From a virus: a DNA stretch of 30,034 nucleotides. Shown here piece after piece: positions 15,626-22,832 of this stretch (within the stretch, counting starts at the first letter, position 1; the number at the start of each line of letters is the position of its first letter). A program made the translations under genes and the position numbers. The DNA is taken from the IMG/VR virus record IMGVR_UViG_3300012964_000043, positions 1 to 30,034 of that record; one strand, 5' to 3'. Under the pieces are notes generated by a model. It had not been told where the DNA came from, did no database searches, and worked only from the letters and a program-made list of their open reading frames with translations.

Positions 15626-17368
15626 TTACCCGATCACCCTCGCCCTCGCCGCCGGCTCGCTCGCCGACACGATGAACGTCCCCAGCATCTCCAGCGCCGC
15701 GCGGTCGTAGTTGACGGCGTGGCGATAGTGGTCCGGCTTTCCGCCCTCGCGGTACACGGCGCGTTTGTTGCCGTCGGGTGCGTCCTCCAGGACGCGAACT
15801 GGCGCCGTCATGTGATTGTAGTACTCGGGGATCTCGCGGGCATTCGCCGGCAGCAGGTCCCGGCATTCGAGGATGTCCTGGCCCGATACGTCAAGCGAGG
15901 CCGTCCGGTCCAGCTTTATAACGCGGCTCGCCGGCCAGTCAGGCCCCTCCTTGAGCCAACCGGCGCCGCGGGGGTGCGTATCGTACTCAGCGAGAAAGAC
16001 GCGGCCGGGGAAGCGGGCGGCGAAGTCTTCCGTAGCCCGCGTCTCCGGCAAATGGTCTACGACCATCGCGCGGACTTTGTACCGCGCCATCAGTTCGGCT
16101 ACCTCGTCGAACGTGTCAAGCGTACCGATAAAGACGGCCTTGCGAACCGTCGCACCGGCGGCCGTGTCGCCCGTTACCTCCGAGACGCGGACGTGAAGCC
16201 GGGCGCCGACGTCGACGCCAGCGGTGCAGGCGGCATCGTTCACCGACGGCATCAGGTACCCGTCGAGGCAGCAGCGGTCCAACATCGCGTAGTCGACCCG
16301 GGCCCCCTTCGGCGTGTACGGCTCGCCGAGGTCGAAGTTGTAGAAATCTTCGGTCTTCGTAGGGTTGCCGATTGCCTTGAGGTACGTGCATACGAGCTCG
16401 GCGACAGCATTCGTGCTGCTCATCAGTTTCGAGATCTTAAACCCTGGGACGACGCTCCGGAGGTTCTGCGGCGTCCACCGCCCGGACGCCAGCCGCTCGA
16501 GCGGCGCGCCGCACGCCTTGCAGTACACGTTTACGTCGCGCCCGAGTTCGGCGAGAAGCCAATCCCACTCCAGCTCCTTTGGGTCCGTAACGCCAGCCAA
16601 GACCGCTGCGGCGTCCGTATCCCGCGGCTGCCTATCCTCGGGGTTAGCGAATACGTCGCCGAAGAACCGCATCTCCTGGTACTCACCACACACCGGGCAA
16701 GGCACCTCCCAGAAGCGCCGGTCGCTCTTGAGATACTCGGCGTTGATGCCGAGCTCGTCGATCGTGGGCGTCGATACCTGCTGCATCCCCTTGTAGCTCG
16801 AGTGCCCGAGCCGGCGGTCTACTTTGCCCAAGTGTTCTTGTTCGCAGAAGTCGAGCTCGTCGATTATCACGTTGTCGATCGGCGCCGCCAACACGTCGAG
16901 GACAGTCTTTGAGCCAGCGAAGTAAACGGCGCCGTCACCGATATGCTTCAGTCCTACCTGGTCGCGCGCCTTCGTTACCAACTCGCCGTCCTTATGGCGC
17001 ACTGCCGCTTTTATGCTGGGGCTGTCGTTTATCGCCCGGTCCACGCGGTCCGCGACGAACTTCGCGAGCTGGTGTTGGGCGGGGAAGAGGTAGAGGACGC
17101 GTAGCGCGTGCTCTTTCGCCAGCCAGAACGCCAAGCAGATAAGCCATGTCGAGACGCCGCACTGCGCTGACTTCTGGACGACGATCCGCCGGCTCCGGCA
17201 AGCGTAGATTTCGCGCAAGTACTCGTGGCCGTCGAAGCGGAACGGCCTGCGCTCGAGCCGGAAGTTCGCGAGCGCCCAGAGGGCAAGGTTCGCGCGGATG
17301 CGCTGTCTAACCAGCGCCCTCGCTAGTGCCTGTCTGTCCGGCGACGATAATTTTTTCGATAACTGCAT
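15626..17368 (-). CDS. terL: Terminase large subunit (GpA-type)
   Basis: The protein is 580 aa. It has a Walker A-like VVQKSAQCGVSTW (about 63-75), a Q-motif-like YLFPAQHQLAKFVADRV, and Walker B NVIIDELDF (166-174). A zinc-knuckle region, PCPVCGEYQEMRF followed by CKACGAPLERL, is characteristic of the GpA family (PF05876). The C-terminal nuclease half has AACTAGVDVGARLHVRV, with the first catalytic Asp, and MVVDHLPETRATEDFAARF. The enzyme cuts and translocates DNA into the prohead. It overlaps the small subunit by 62 nt; the start is not certain but no better ATG is close. Confidence 0.93.
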   Translation of the reverse strand: MQLSKKLSSPDRQALARALVRQRIRANLALWALANFRLERRPFRFDGHEYLREIYACRSRRIVVQKSAQCGVSTWLICLAFWLAKEHALRVLYLFPAQHQLAKFVADRVDRAINDSPSIKAAVRHKDGELVTKARDQVGLKHIGDGAVYFAGSKTVLDVLAAPIDNVIIDELDFCEQEHLGKVDRRLGHSSYKGMQQVSTPTIDELGINAEYLKSDRRFWEVPCPVCGEYQEMRFFGDVFANPEDRQPRDTDAAAVLAGVTDPKELEWDWLLAELGRDVNVYCKACGAPLERLASGRWTPQNLRSVVPGFKISKLMSSTNAVAELVCTYLKAIGNPTKTEDFYNFDLGEPYTPKGARVDYAMLDRCCLDGYLMPSVNDAACTAGVDVGARLHVRVSEVTGDTAAGATVRKAVFIGTLDTFDEVAELMARYKVRAMVVDHLPETRATEDFAARFPGRVFLAEYDTHPRGAGWLKEGPDWPASRVIKLDRTASLDVSGQDILECRDLLPANAREIPEYYNHMTAPVRVLEDAPDGNKRAVYREGGKPDHYRHAVNYDRAALEMLGTFIVSASEPAARARVIG

Positions 17369-17834
17369 CGAGTACCTGTTTTGTTTCCTCGCCTAATCCG
17401 ATTTCAAGGTATTTCGTAACTTCGCTGTGTACGTCGGCGTTAACATCGACCTGGTTCGTCGCCAACCCGAGCGCCTGGCGTTCAACGTCCGTGGTGTTCT
17501 TAAGGGCTTTAGATAAACGCTCGATGTCGAGCGTATTCGGACTCGCGGCGACGAGAAGCCGTTGGAGCTTTTTCGTTATCGCCCCGCGAATGCCGCGCGC
17601 CACTTCGAAGTGTCCCTTAACGGCTTTCGCCATTTCGCGGGCGCGCCAGGTGTCGGTTTTTTCGGTCGCTTTTTCGACAGTTTTTTGACGGCGTTCTTTC
17701 CAACCGTATTTTTCGATCCAGTCGCCAACGGTTCGGGCGCGTTTGATTTTTAACGCCCTAGCGATCTGTTCCTGCGTCTTACCGTCGCAGTAAAGCGCGA
17801 ATGCCTTTTCTCTCGTTTTGGTTTTGTAACCCAT
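17307..17834 (-). CDS. terS: Terminase small subunit
   Basis: The 175-aa protein has an N-terminal helix-turn-helix of the type seen in phage small terminases (CDGKTQEQIARALKIKRART, then VGDWIEKYGWKERRQKT). A helical oligomerisation region follows, and the C-terminal tail (IGLGEETKQVLDAVIEKIIV) could contact the large subunit. It recognises the packaging site and directs the large subunit. It directly precedes terL and follows a 23-bp pure A/T run. No clear Shine-Dalgarno is seen before the ATG (CGAG only). Confidence 0.86.
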   Translation of the reverse strand: MGYKTKTREKAFALYCDGKTQEQIARALKIKRARTVGDWIEKYGWKERRQKTVEKATEKTDTWRAREMAKAVKGHFEVARGIRGAITKKLQRLLVAASPNTLDIERLSKALKNTTDVERQALGLATNQVDVNADVHSEVTKYLEIGLGEETKQVLDAVIEKIIVAGQTGTSEGAG

Positions 17835-17838
17835 CTCG

Positions 17839-17861
17839 TTTATATATAATTAATATATATA
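17839..17861. promoter_or_regulatory. A/T-only tract upstream of terminase, possible late promoter or melting site
   Basis: Twenty-three consecutive A/T bases in an otherwise GC-rich phage lie 5-27 bases upstream of the terS start. It contains several TATATT/TATAAT-like hexamers but no clear -35 (TTGACA) at the right spacing. It is low-complexity and not a true palindrome. It may provide a -10 for the packaging genes, or a flexible site for terminase recognition. Confidence 0.4.
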
Positions 17862-17891
17862 GCTGGAGCAGCCGGGCCGGTTTCGCATCGC

Positions 17892-18788
17892 CTATCGGGA
17901 TAACCCATACACTAGCTCGTTTAATTCCTTGCTTTTAATCTCCGGCGCAACCTGGACCAATTTCATGCCGTATTCGTCCGTCCGCCTCCCAGCCAAGTTA
18001 ATCCCGCGTTTTAACTTCAAGCGCGTTTTAAACGGTTTCCATGCATCCTTCACGTAATGCTGCGGCCTTCCGTATCTTCGCCCCGTCGTCACGACTCCAG
18101 GCCACAGCCTTTCGAGCGAACGAGCCATTTTCAATCGGCCGTCGGCCTTGTATAAATCGTCCGTATTGCCGCCCTTCATGGTCATCGTGCGCATCTTATC
18201 TATAAGAAACGCGTTAACTAAAACAGTACACCACCCCCCGGATAAGACCTGCAAGCACAAATCCGTGTCTTCGTTGTACCGCCCCCGCCATCTATATGGC
18301 AGCTTATTATTAATTAATAAACATGAATATACGTGATTGTTGAGATAAAAGGGCGCCATCTTGTTCGTTTCCGGCGCGAACATCTTGTACTGCAACCCCG
18401 AAATACCGATGTTCTCGTAACGATCCGTAAAATCCTCGACGATCGCTAACCCTATCCCGCTATCGCAACGAATGCGCTTGCCCTTGTACCGCCTGTATAC
18501 CGCACGTATATTGTCGTCCAATATCCAGTGGCGTTCGTGCCCCTTACCCAACGCATCCTCCCACACCCAATTACGCGCCGGGACCGACCCCAAGCCGAGG
18601 TTGCTGAACGGTAGTATCGCGACCCATTTCGGGTCAAATGCCGCCGCGTAATCGTCGTATTCCTGCGGCTCCACGACCAACGTGAACGGTACTCCCTCTT
18701 TGACGAACATCTTCGCCGTGAGGCAGTTTTCAAAACGGCCTTTTGATATAACGTATACGGGGTAACGCGGTAGTCGTTTCTTGCTCAC
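17892..18788 (-). CDS. TET-associated DNA base glycosyltransferase (TAGT family)
   Basis: The protein is 298 aa from the GTG at 18788 (AAGGA 5 nt upstream). It has the TAGT signature: YPVYVISKGRFENCLTAKMF, VPFTLVVEPQEYDDYAA, LGLGSVPARNWVWEDAL, then HERHWILDDNIRAVYRR, with DDN at 91-93 as the GT-A metal/nucleotide-sugar motif, and RYNEDTDLCLQVL (EDTD 173-176). TAGT enzymes are known from phage neighbourhoods where they glycosylate oxidised 5-methylpyrimidines made by TET/JBP-like dioxygenases. The gene is locally more AT-rich than neighbours (for example near 18304-18321), suggesting later acquisition. No TET or C5-cytosine methylase is seen here, so the base substrate is open. Confidence 0.88.
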   Translation of the reverse strand: MSKKRLPRYPVYVISKGRFENCLTAKMFVKEGVPFTLVVEPQEYDDYAAAFDPKWVAILPFSNLGLGSVPARNWVWEDALGKGHERHWILDDNIRAVYRRYKGKRIRCDSGIGLAIVEDFTDRYENIGISGLQYKMFAPETNKMAPFYLNNHVYSCLLINNKLPYRWRGRYNEDTDLCLQVLSGGWCTVLVNAFLIDKMRTMTMKGGNTDDLYKADGRLKMARSLERLWPGVVTTGRRYGRPQHYVKDAWKPFKTRLKLKRGINLAGRRTDEYGMKLVQVAPEIKSKELNELVYGLSR

Positions 18789-18790
18789 GA

Positions 18791-19489
18791 TTATCCTTCG
18801 AACCTCAAGGCTTTAAAATCTTGTCGGTCCTTGGGCGGCCACCACGCGCTATACGTATTGCTGTGCCGCGTAAAAGAAAATTCCTTCTTAAATTTTTTCA
18901 TAAAATTATCCCTGTCGGCTTCGTTTCTAAAACGAATAATTATCTGCTTAAATTTTTCGCCCGGTTCATATTCGGGTAAACCCACCCAGGCGGCAGCGGC
19001 ATCCAAATCGCCGATTTCTTCTTCAGTACGAGTTATTAATACTAGATTAGCGAGCATCATCTCGTCGTAACCCGTCCCCAAAAGGCCCACCTCGTCGCTG
19101 TCCTTAATCTCCTTCAATAAGTCGGCCAACTCGCGGTCGTTGATTTCGGCTAGGTGGCGGAGCTCGTTGTCGCCCGTGAGAACTTTAAGCGCCGCCGGCG
19201 AGTCGGATTTTACGTTAAGCCGAACCACCGGAACCTTCGTCATCCCCTCTTTTTTCGCCGCCATCACGACGCCGTGGCCGGCGAGGATCGTCCCATCTCT
19301 CGCGATGATTATATTGCGATAGATACCGTGCTGCCGAATGCTCTGGACGATGTGCTCGACCTGGTCGTCGGGGTGCTCTACGTAATTTCGCGGATGCGGT
19401 TTAAGGTCGGCAACGTTGACTATTTCGATTTGGAATTTACGGCGTTTCGAGCGGACGACCTTCCGGCCGTTCGGCTTTTTGGGAGCCAC
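18791..19489 (-). CDS. ParB-domain protein paired with TAGT
   Basis: The 232-aa protein starts at GTG 19489 with GGAGAAGAGG just upstream. Its ParB/Srx-fold core spans about 20-115, with VADLKPHPRNYVEHPDDQVE, SIRQHGIYRNIIIARDGTIL and AGHGVVMAAKKEGMTKVPVV. After it come the usual GDNELRHLAEINDRELADLL helices and a small C-terminal domain ending HSNTYSAWWPPKDRQDF, seen in other phage ParB-domain proteins. Such proteins may bind DNA, act as nucleases, or act as CTPases or kinases; which one cannot be read here. It sits 2 nt upstream of the TAGT gene, so a shared role in base hypermodification is likely. Confidence 0.85.
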   Translation of the reverse strand: MAPKKPNGRKVVRSKRRKFQIEIVNVADLKPHPRNYVEHPDDQVEHIVQSIRQHGIYRNIIIARDGTILAGHGVVMAAKKEGMTKVPVVRLNVKSDSPAALKVLTGDNELRHLAEINDRELADLLKEIKDSDEVGLLGTGYDEMMLANLVLITRTEEEIGDLDAAAAWVGLPEYEPGEKFKQIIIRFRNEADRDNFMKKFKKEFSFTRHSNTYSAWWPPKDRQDFKALRFEG

Positions 19490-19539
19490 GACCTCTTCTC
19501 CGTTGACCGCTCCGGCGCCCCGTGCTACCCTGACCGCAA

Positions 19540-19629
19540 CCCACGCGTGGGCCAGGGGCGGGCGGCGGCCTTGCGGCCGGTCTGGGGTCCGTTATACCCC
19601 GTGACGCGGAGGCGAGGTTGCGACTCGCC
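19540..19629 (-). ncRNA. Run of hairpins in the leader of the ParB-TAGT operon
   Basis: Within 90 bases there are four stem-loops: a 12-bp palindrome CCCACGCGTGGG (19540-19551), CGGCC/GGCCG around a GNRA-like loop (19566-19579), GGGG/CCCC (19584-19600), and GGCGAG/CTCGCC (19611-19629). They lie in the 273-base gap between the HTH and ParB genes, about 50 bases upstream of the ParB start. This could be a structured 5' leader, a small RNA or a protein-binding (pac or regulator) site. It is not a recognisable tRNA or known riboswitch. The function is inference. Confidence 0.4.
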
Positions 19630-19651
19630 AAAACCCGCTTGTCCCGCTATC

Positions 19652-19714
19652 AAAGAGCGTCCGTGCTTCAGGCTATTACCGCTTACATTAAGCCTTTAGC
19701 ACAGGGCGCTCTTT
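19652..19714. repeat. Long imperfect inverted repeat
   Basis: A left arm at 19652-19674 and a right arm at 19691-19714 pair over about 19 bp, with one mismatch, one bulge and a small internal loop; the outer 8 bp are AAAGAGCG/CGCTCTTT and the inner 5 and 4 bp are GTGCT/AGCAC and GGCT/AGCC. The 16-nt loop is flanked by TAAT. The right arm contains the candidate -10 hexamer of the promoter listed next. It may be a weak bidirectional terminator, an operator, or a structured RNA formed only by read-through transcripts. Confidence 0.6.
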
Positions 19715-19721
19715 CTGTCAA
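19693..19721 (-). promoter_or_regulatory. Candidate sigma-70-like promoter for ParB-TAGT-terminase genes
   Basis: On the minus strand TTGACA (19721-19716, perfect -35) is followed after 17 bp by TAAAGG (19698-19693) preceded by TG-C, an extended -10. The -10 matches the consensus only partly. It points to the ParB gene, and the predicted start of RNA would be near 19686, inside the loop of the inverted repeat. Confidence 0.55.
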
Positions 19722-19746
19722 ATCGGGGAGGGTGTTTTAGGGGGGT

Positions 19747-19784
19747 ACGTTATATGGACGTTTTATACACGTTTGGGGTACGTT
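19747..19784 (-). repeat. Four AACGT boxes at exact 11-bp spacing (candidate operator array)
   Basis: On the plus strand ACGTT occurs at 19747, 19758, 19769 and 19780. The outer two are extended to GGGGTACGTT. The 11-bp period places all four on one face of the helix. The array covers the last codons of the small HTH gene and ends about 25 bp upstream of the TTGACA. This resembles the direct-repeat arrays bound by small excisionase or repressor proteins, and the adjacent 71-aa HTH protein is the obvious candidate binder. Confidence 0.65.
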
Positions 19785-19978
19785 TTAGTACCTTTTGATA
19801 CCCTTTTTCGCAGCCACGTATCTATATCCTCTTTCAAGGCCCGGGCGCGGCCGTCCTCGTCTATCGAAACCGGCAACCCATAACGTCGCGCCTTCCGTTT
19901 CGCCACCCGGTCGGAACACCCGAGGTAAGCGCCGATCTCCTTCCAACCGACGAGAACGTTCGAGCCGTTACCCGCCAT
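19763..19978 (-). CDS. Small helix-turn-helix DNA-binding protein (excisionase/MerR-like)
   Basis: The 71-aa protein starts MAGNGSNVLVGWKEIGAYLG, followed by CSDRVAKRKARRYGLPV, which together form a winged HTH of the excisionase/HTH_17 type: 'GWKEIGAYLG-S-R-A-R--R-GLP'. A wing-like ALKEDIDTWLRKRVSKG ends it. Such proteins bind phased direct repeats as regulators or recombination directionality factors. No integrase is in this window, so a regulatory role is more likely. The gene overlaps the upstream methyltransferase by 11 nt and its end overlaps the AACGT array. Confidence 0.82.
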   Translation of the reverse strand: MAGNGSNVLVGWKEIGAYLGCSDRVAKRKARRYGLPVSIDEDGRARALKEDIDTWLRKRVSKGTKTYPKRV

Positions 19979-20585
19979 GGCGCCCCCTCTTTTCGAACAC
20001 CCAAAAATAGCAGTGATACTTGCGGGCGTGGACCTGCTTATAGAGGTTATATTGGATCGGGCGACTCTTAGCGAGGAGGATAAAAAGATCGCGCGGCCGA
20101 AACCCGACCGCCCGGGCCATATCGTGGATCATCACGTGGACGAAGGCGTTGTGCCGGCCGTCGACGATATCCTGGCACTTGAAGTAAAGGATGCCGCCCG
20201 GGTGAAGGACCCGGTATATTTCCGCCATAGCTTCAACGTAAAATTCCACCAAGTCCTTTATCTGACCGGGTACGGTCGAATATTTTTTGGCCATCGTACT
20301 GTCCCGGCGCCGGGCCGTAAACGCACCGTACAGGAACGGTGGGTCAAACATCACGGACCCGACCGCGGCGTCGCTTAACGGTAGCCAGCGGACGTCGGCC
20401 GCCACGACTCCGCGGCGCCGGGGCGCGATGTCGAACATCAGCCGCGGTGGCTCGAGCGTATAGCGGTAGAACATACCCCGGCCGCAAGTGACATCGCACT
20501 CGATAACGCCGCCCGAGTGCAACCCCACCATCGACGCCAAAAGCTCGTCCTGATCGTCGTAAACAGATTTAACAAGCCGGGTCAT
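19968..20585 (-). CDS. DNA methyltransferase-like, N6-adenine/N4-cytosine type (DPPF)
   Basis: The protein is 205 aa from the ATG at 20585 (MTRLVKSVYDDQDELLASMV), chosen because the longer frame to 20645 overlaps the ATPase gene. It has a motif I-like IECDVTCGRGMFY (about 29-41), an acidic turn (MFDIAP), and motif IV VMFDPPFLYGAF. DPPF is the catalytic motif of amino-methyltransferases acting on adenine or cytosine N4. A GGILYFKCQDIVDGRHNAF strand-helix follows. There is no endonuclease partner, so it is an orphan modification enzyme, perhaps protecting phage DNA. Confidence 0.8.
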   Translation of the reverse strand: MTRLVKSVYDDQDELLASMVGLHSGGVIECDVTCGRGMFYRYTLEPPRLMFDIAPRRRGVVAADVRWLPLSDAAVGSVMFDPPFLYGAFTARRRDSTMAKKYSTVPGQIKDLVEFYVEAMAEIYRVLHPGGILYFKCQDIVDGRHNAFVHVMIHDMARAVGFRPRDLFILLAKSRPIQYNLYKQVHARKYHCYFWVFEKRGRHGG

Positions 20586-20592
20586 TTTTTTC

Positions 20593-22311
20593 TTAGAATA
20601 GCTCCCCGCTCGCGCGTACCATTCCCCGCGCCGGCGACGTAACAAGTTGCCTTGACCGAAGTCGTTTCAGATAGGTATTCTTGCTCGTCTCCTTGTATCC
20701 CGTTTCGTTTTTAACCATCTCGTGCGTCACCGAATTAGGATAGGCGGCGACGATAACCTCAAGGCACTTTCGTTCTCCCGCTGGTAGTCTTTGCCGCCAA
20801 TATTCGAGTAATGCCGCACCCGTGGGCAACGATTCGAATGTGGCGCCGAGTACCGCGAGGCCCGCTTCCGTTACTTTTATAGGATCGCGCCCATCGATTA
20901 ATCCTTTACTGCGTAAAAGCTTTAAATAAGTAGTGCGCGATGTCGGCCGGTATCCCGTAAGCACAGCTAACTGCGCTTGTGTCACACCGGCGACGTATTG
21001 CGCGATGGCCGTTAGTACCTTCCGTTCGCCGGCTTTTATCTCGTTATCTCCCTCTTCGTTCACTGCGGCCCGGGCGGCCGGGACCTCCCGCACCGCCGGC
21101 GTAGACGGTCGAGCCGGAGCCGACCGCGGCGTTGGACATCCGTCGGTTTTCGCCGTCGCTGCCGCTATCGTCGCCATCGCCCGCTCGAGCGCGGCTTTTT
21201 GGGCGTTGAGAACCGCTTCCAAATCGTAGGCGACGGAAGCCAACGCCATCTTCGTCTCGACGGTCGCCTTCTCGAACGCTTTAAGGTCTGCGTCGAGCAC
21301 TATCGGGACCTCGACGTGCTCGACCTTCGGCTCGGGCGTCGCCGCCGTCTTCCGCTTGTTCAGTTCGCGCTCGAGCTCCGTTATCCGCCGGCGAAGCACG
21401 GCCGGGTCGGACGCCTGTTGCCGCTCGATAGCCGCGGCGAGTCGGCTCTGGAGGATTTCGGGGTCGATACGAGCGAACGCCCGCGGCTGCACCCGCCGCT
21501 CGCCTGGCGTCGGCGTCGCCGAGCTATTGAACGTGTGGCGCTCGCGCACGTGTATCCGCTTGAAAAGGTCGAGCCACCCCGCACTCATCACCCAGGCGTC
21601 GCCCTTCGGGAGCTTCGCCAGCGAGGCCTCCACGTCGCGCATCTGTTCCGGCGTGGCGTGTACCTTCATCCACTCGAGCACGGGCGCCCGGTCGCGCGGG
21701 TGCGTCGTCCGGAGAACGATAAGGACCTCCGTTTGCGTAAGGACGTCCTTGTTCAGGACGGCGGACCGTTGAGTTACGAGGGTACACCCCAGCCCCCGTA
21801 TGCGACCCCGGCGCACGATCTCGTCTATCGCCCCGAGCATCCGCATCTCGTCCGGCCGCGGCTTCTGGGGCGCGAATGCGTCGGCCTCGTCGATGATGAG
21901 GTGCAGCGGTTCGCGGTTTTTCTCGTATAGCCGCTCCGCGAAGTCGGCGACGAATCGGCGCATCGCGCTCTTCGACAGGCGCGACAGGTCGATAACGAGC
22001 GGCGGCGCGTCCTCCGCGAGCATATCAGCGATGACCTTCCCGGCTGTTTCCTCCAGTGGCGCATCAGCGTGGTCGCCGCCGATAATCATCACCGGGTAGC
22101 CCTCTCCCTTCCCGTCCGCCGTCGCGCGGAGACCCCACCAGGCCCCCGTGGGGTCCAGAACCGCGAAGGGCAAACCCGCGTTGCAGAACTCTTCGGCGAG
22201 GACGGATGCCGTATAGGTCTTGCCGACGCCCCGCATCGCAAGGATCGCGAACGTCTGCGTGACGGCTTCTAACGGGAGTTTTAGGATAGAGGATATTCGT
22301 AGTCTTTTCAT
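20593..22311 (-). CDS. HerA/DUF87-like ATPase fused to tandem winged helices
   Basis: The protein is 572 aa. The N-terminal P-loop domain has MRGVGKTYTASVLAEEF (Walker A about 27-33), LPFAVLDPTGAWWGLR, and Walker B LHLIIDEADAFAPQ (136-149), followed by GLGCTLVTQRSAVLN, an arrangement seen in HerA-like DNA translocases. A helical coiled-coil-like region lies at about 300-400. The C-terminus holds two similar winged-helix units, each with GERK..L, then TGY..TS..TYLK.LRS (about 427-470 and 507-560). The ATPase could move or open DNA, with the C-terminal units providing sequence recognition. No NurA nuclease partner is seen. An ATGA overlap links it to the resolvase. Confidence 0.85.
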   Translation of the reverse strand: MKRLRISSILKLPLEAVTQTFAILAMRGVGKTYTASVLAEEFCNAGLPFAVLDPTGAWWGLRATADGKGEGYPVMIIGGDHADAPLEETAGKVIADMLAEDAPPLVIDLSRLSKSAMRRFVADFAERLYEKNREPLHLIIDEADAFAPQKPRPDEMRMLGAIDEIVRRGRIRGLGCTLVTQRSAVLNKDVLTQTEVLIVLRTTHPRDRAPVLEWMKVHATPEQMRDVEASLAKLPKGDAWVMSAGWLDLFKRIHVRERHTFNSSATPTPGERRVQPRAFARIDPEILQSRLAAAIERQQASDPAVLRRRITELERELNKRKTAATPEPKVEHVEVPIVLDADLKAFEKATVETKMALASVAYDLEAVLNAQKAALERAMATIAAATAKTDGCPTPRSAPARPSTPAVREVPAARAAVNEEGDNEIKAGERKVLTAIAQYVAGVTQAQLAVLTGYRPTSRTTYLKLLRSKGLIDGRDPIKVTEAGLAVLGATFESLPTGAALLEYWRQRLPAGERKCLEVIVAAYPNSVTHEMVKNETGYKETSKNTYLKRLRSRQLVTSPARGMVRASGELF

Positions 22312-22832
22312 AATTTACCCTCCGCGGCAAGCGCCACCGCGCACGCAACGGCGTCGGCTTCGTGATAGCTGAGATCCGCAAGGCCAAAACGCGCCTCGAC
22401 GGCGTTCTTAACCGCTTCCTTAGCCGCGTTCCGCGCCGGCCGTGGCTCGCCCTTCTTGCGGCGCGCTATCTTTACACCGACGGCCGCCTTAGCTGTGTTT
22501 TGCACGACAAGGCGCCACGTCAAACCGGCCGCGGCGACCGCTTCCTTGCATACGCCCCGGACCTCGCCTGCGAAGCCGTCGAATTTCCGATTGTACGCCG
22601 GCGCCTCGAGTGCGATACGAGTAACGCCGTCCGCCTTCATTACGTCGAGTATCGCCCCGAGCTCGCGCCGCGTCGTCGTCAGCACGTCCCCTTCACTCGG
22701 CGGCGCCCCCGCGGCCGCTATGACGCCGTAGTCCAATACGTATACGATGCCGGCGCCGTTCGCTTCGATGAGCGCCCAGCCGGTTGTTTCGCCCGGGTCT
22801 AGCCCGACGATGCGTATTTTATTCGTCGCCAT
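22308..22832 (-). CDS. RuvC-like Holliday junction resolvase
   Basis: The protein is 174 aa from the ATG at 22832 (MATNKIRIVGLDPGETTGWA), which is better than the upstream ATG at 22868 because motif 1 then starts at the usual distance. Acidic residues of an RNase H fold are visible: D12 in GLDPG, E in RIALEAPAY, and D in YHEADAVACA near the end. A basic segment ARRKKGEPRPARNAAK lies between. It would cut branched DNA before packaging or in recombination. It overlaps the membrane-protein gene by 14 nt. Confidence 0.88.
   Translation of the reverse strand: MATNKIRIVGLDPGETTGWALIEANGAGIVYVLDYGVIAAAGAPPSEGDVLTTTRRELGAILDVMKADGVTRIALEAPAYNRKFDGFAGEVRGVCKEAVAAAGLTWRLVVQNTAKAAVGVKIARRKKGEPRPARNAAKEAVKNAVEARFGLADLSYHEADAVACAVALAAEGKL

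Noticed and set aside
15362-16912. Very long plus-strand frame (516 codons)
   Set aside because: It lies opposite the portal and terminase genes, whose motifs are unambiguous; its translation is Arg/Val/Asp-rich with no domain pattern.
17839-17861. A/T run as a palindromic operator
   Set aside because: Testing centres of symmetry gave no consistent pairing; it is low-complexity A/T only.
19490-19762. Possible tRNA or known riboswitch in the largest non-coding gap
   Set aside because: Several stems exist but no cloverleaf, T-loop or anticodon arm could be fitted, and no known riboswitch core was recognised.
19747-19784. CRISPR-like repeats
   Set aside because: The units are 5-10 bp at 11-bp period with no spacers of typical size and no cas genes; an operator array fits better.
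20586-20645. N-terminal extension of the DPPF methyltransferase
   Set aside because: The extra 20 residues lie in the end of the ATPase gene and are not methyltransferase-like; ATG 20585 precedes the conserved part.
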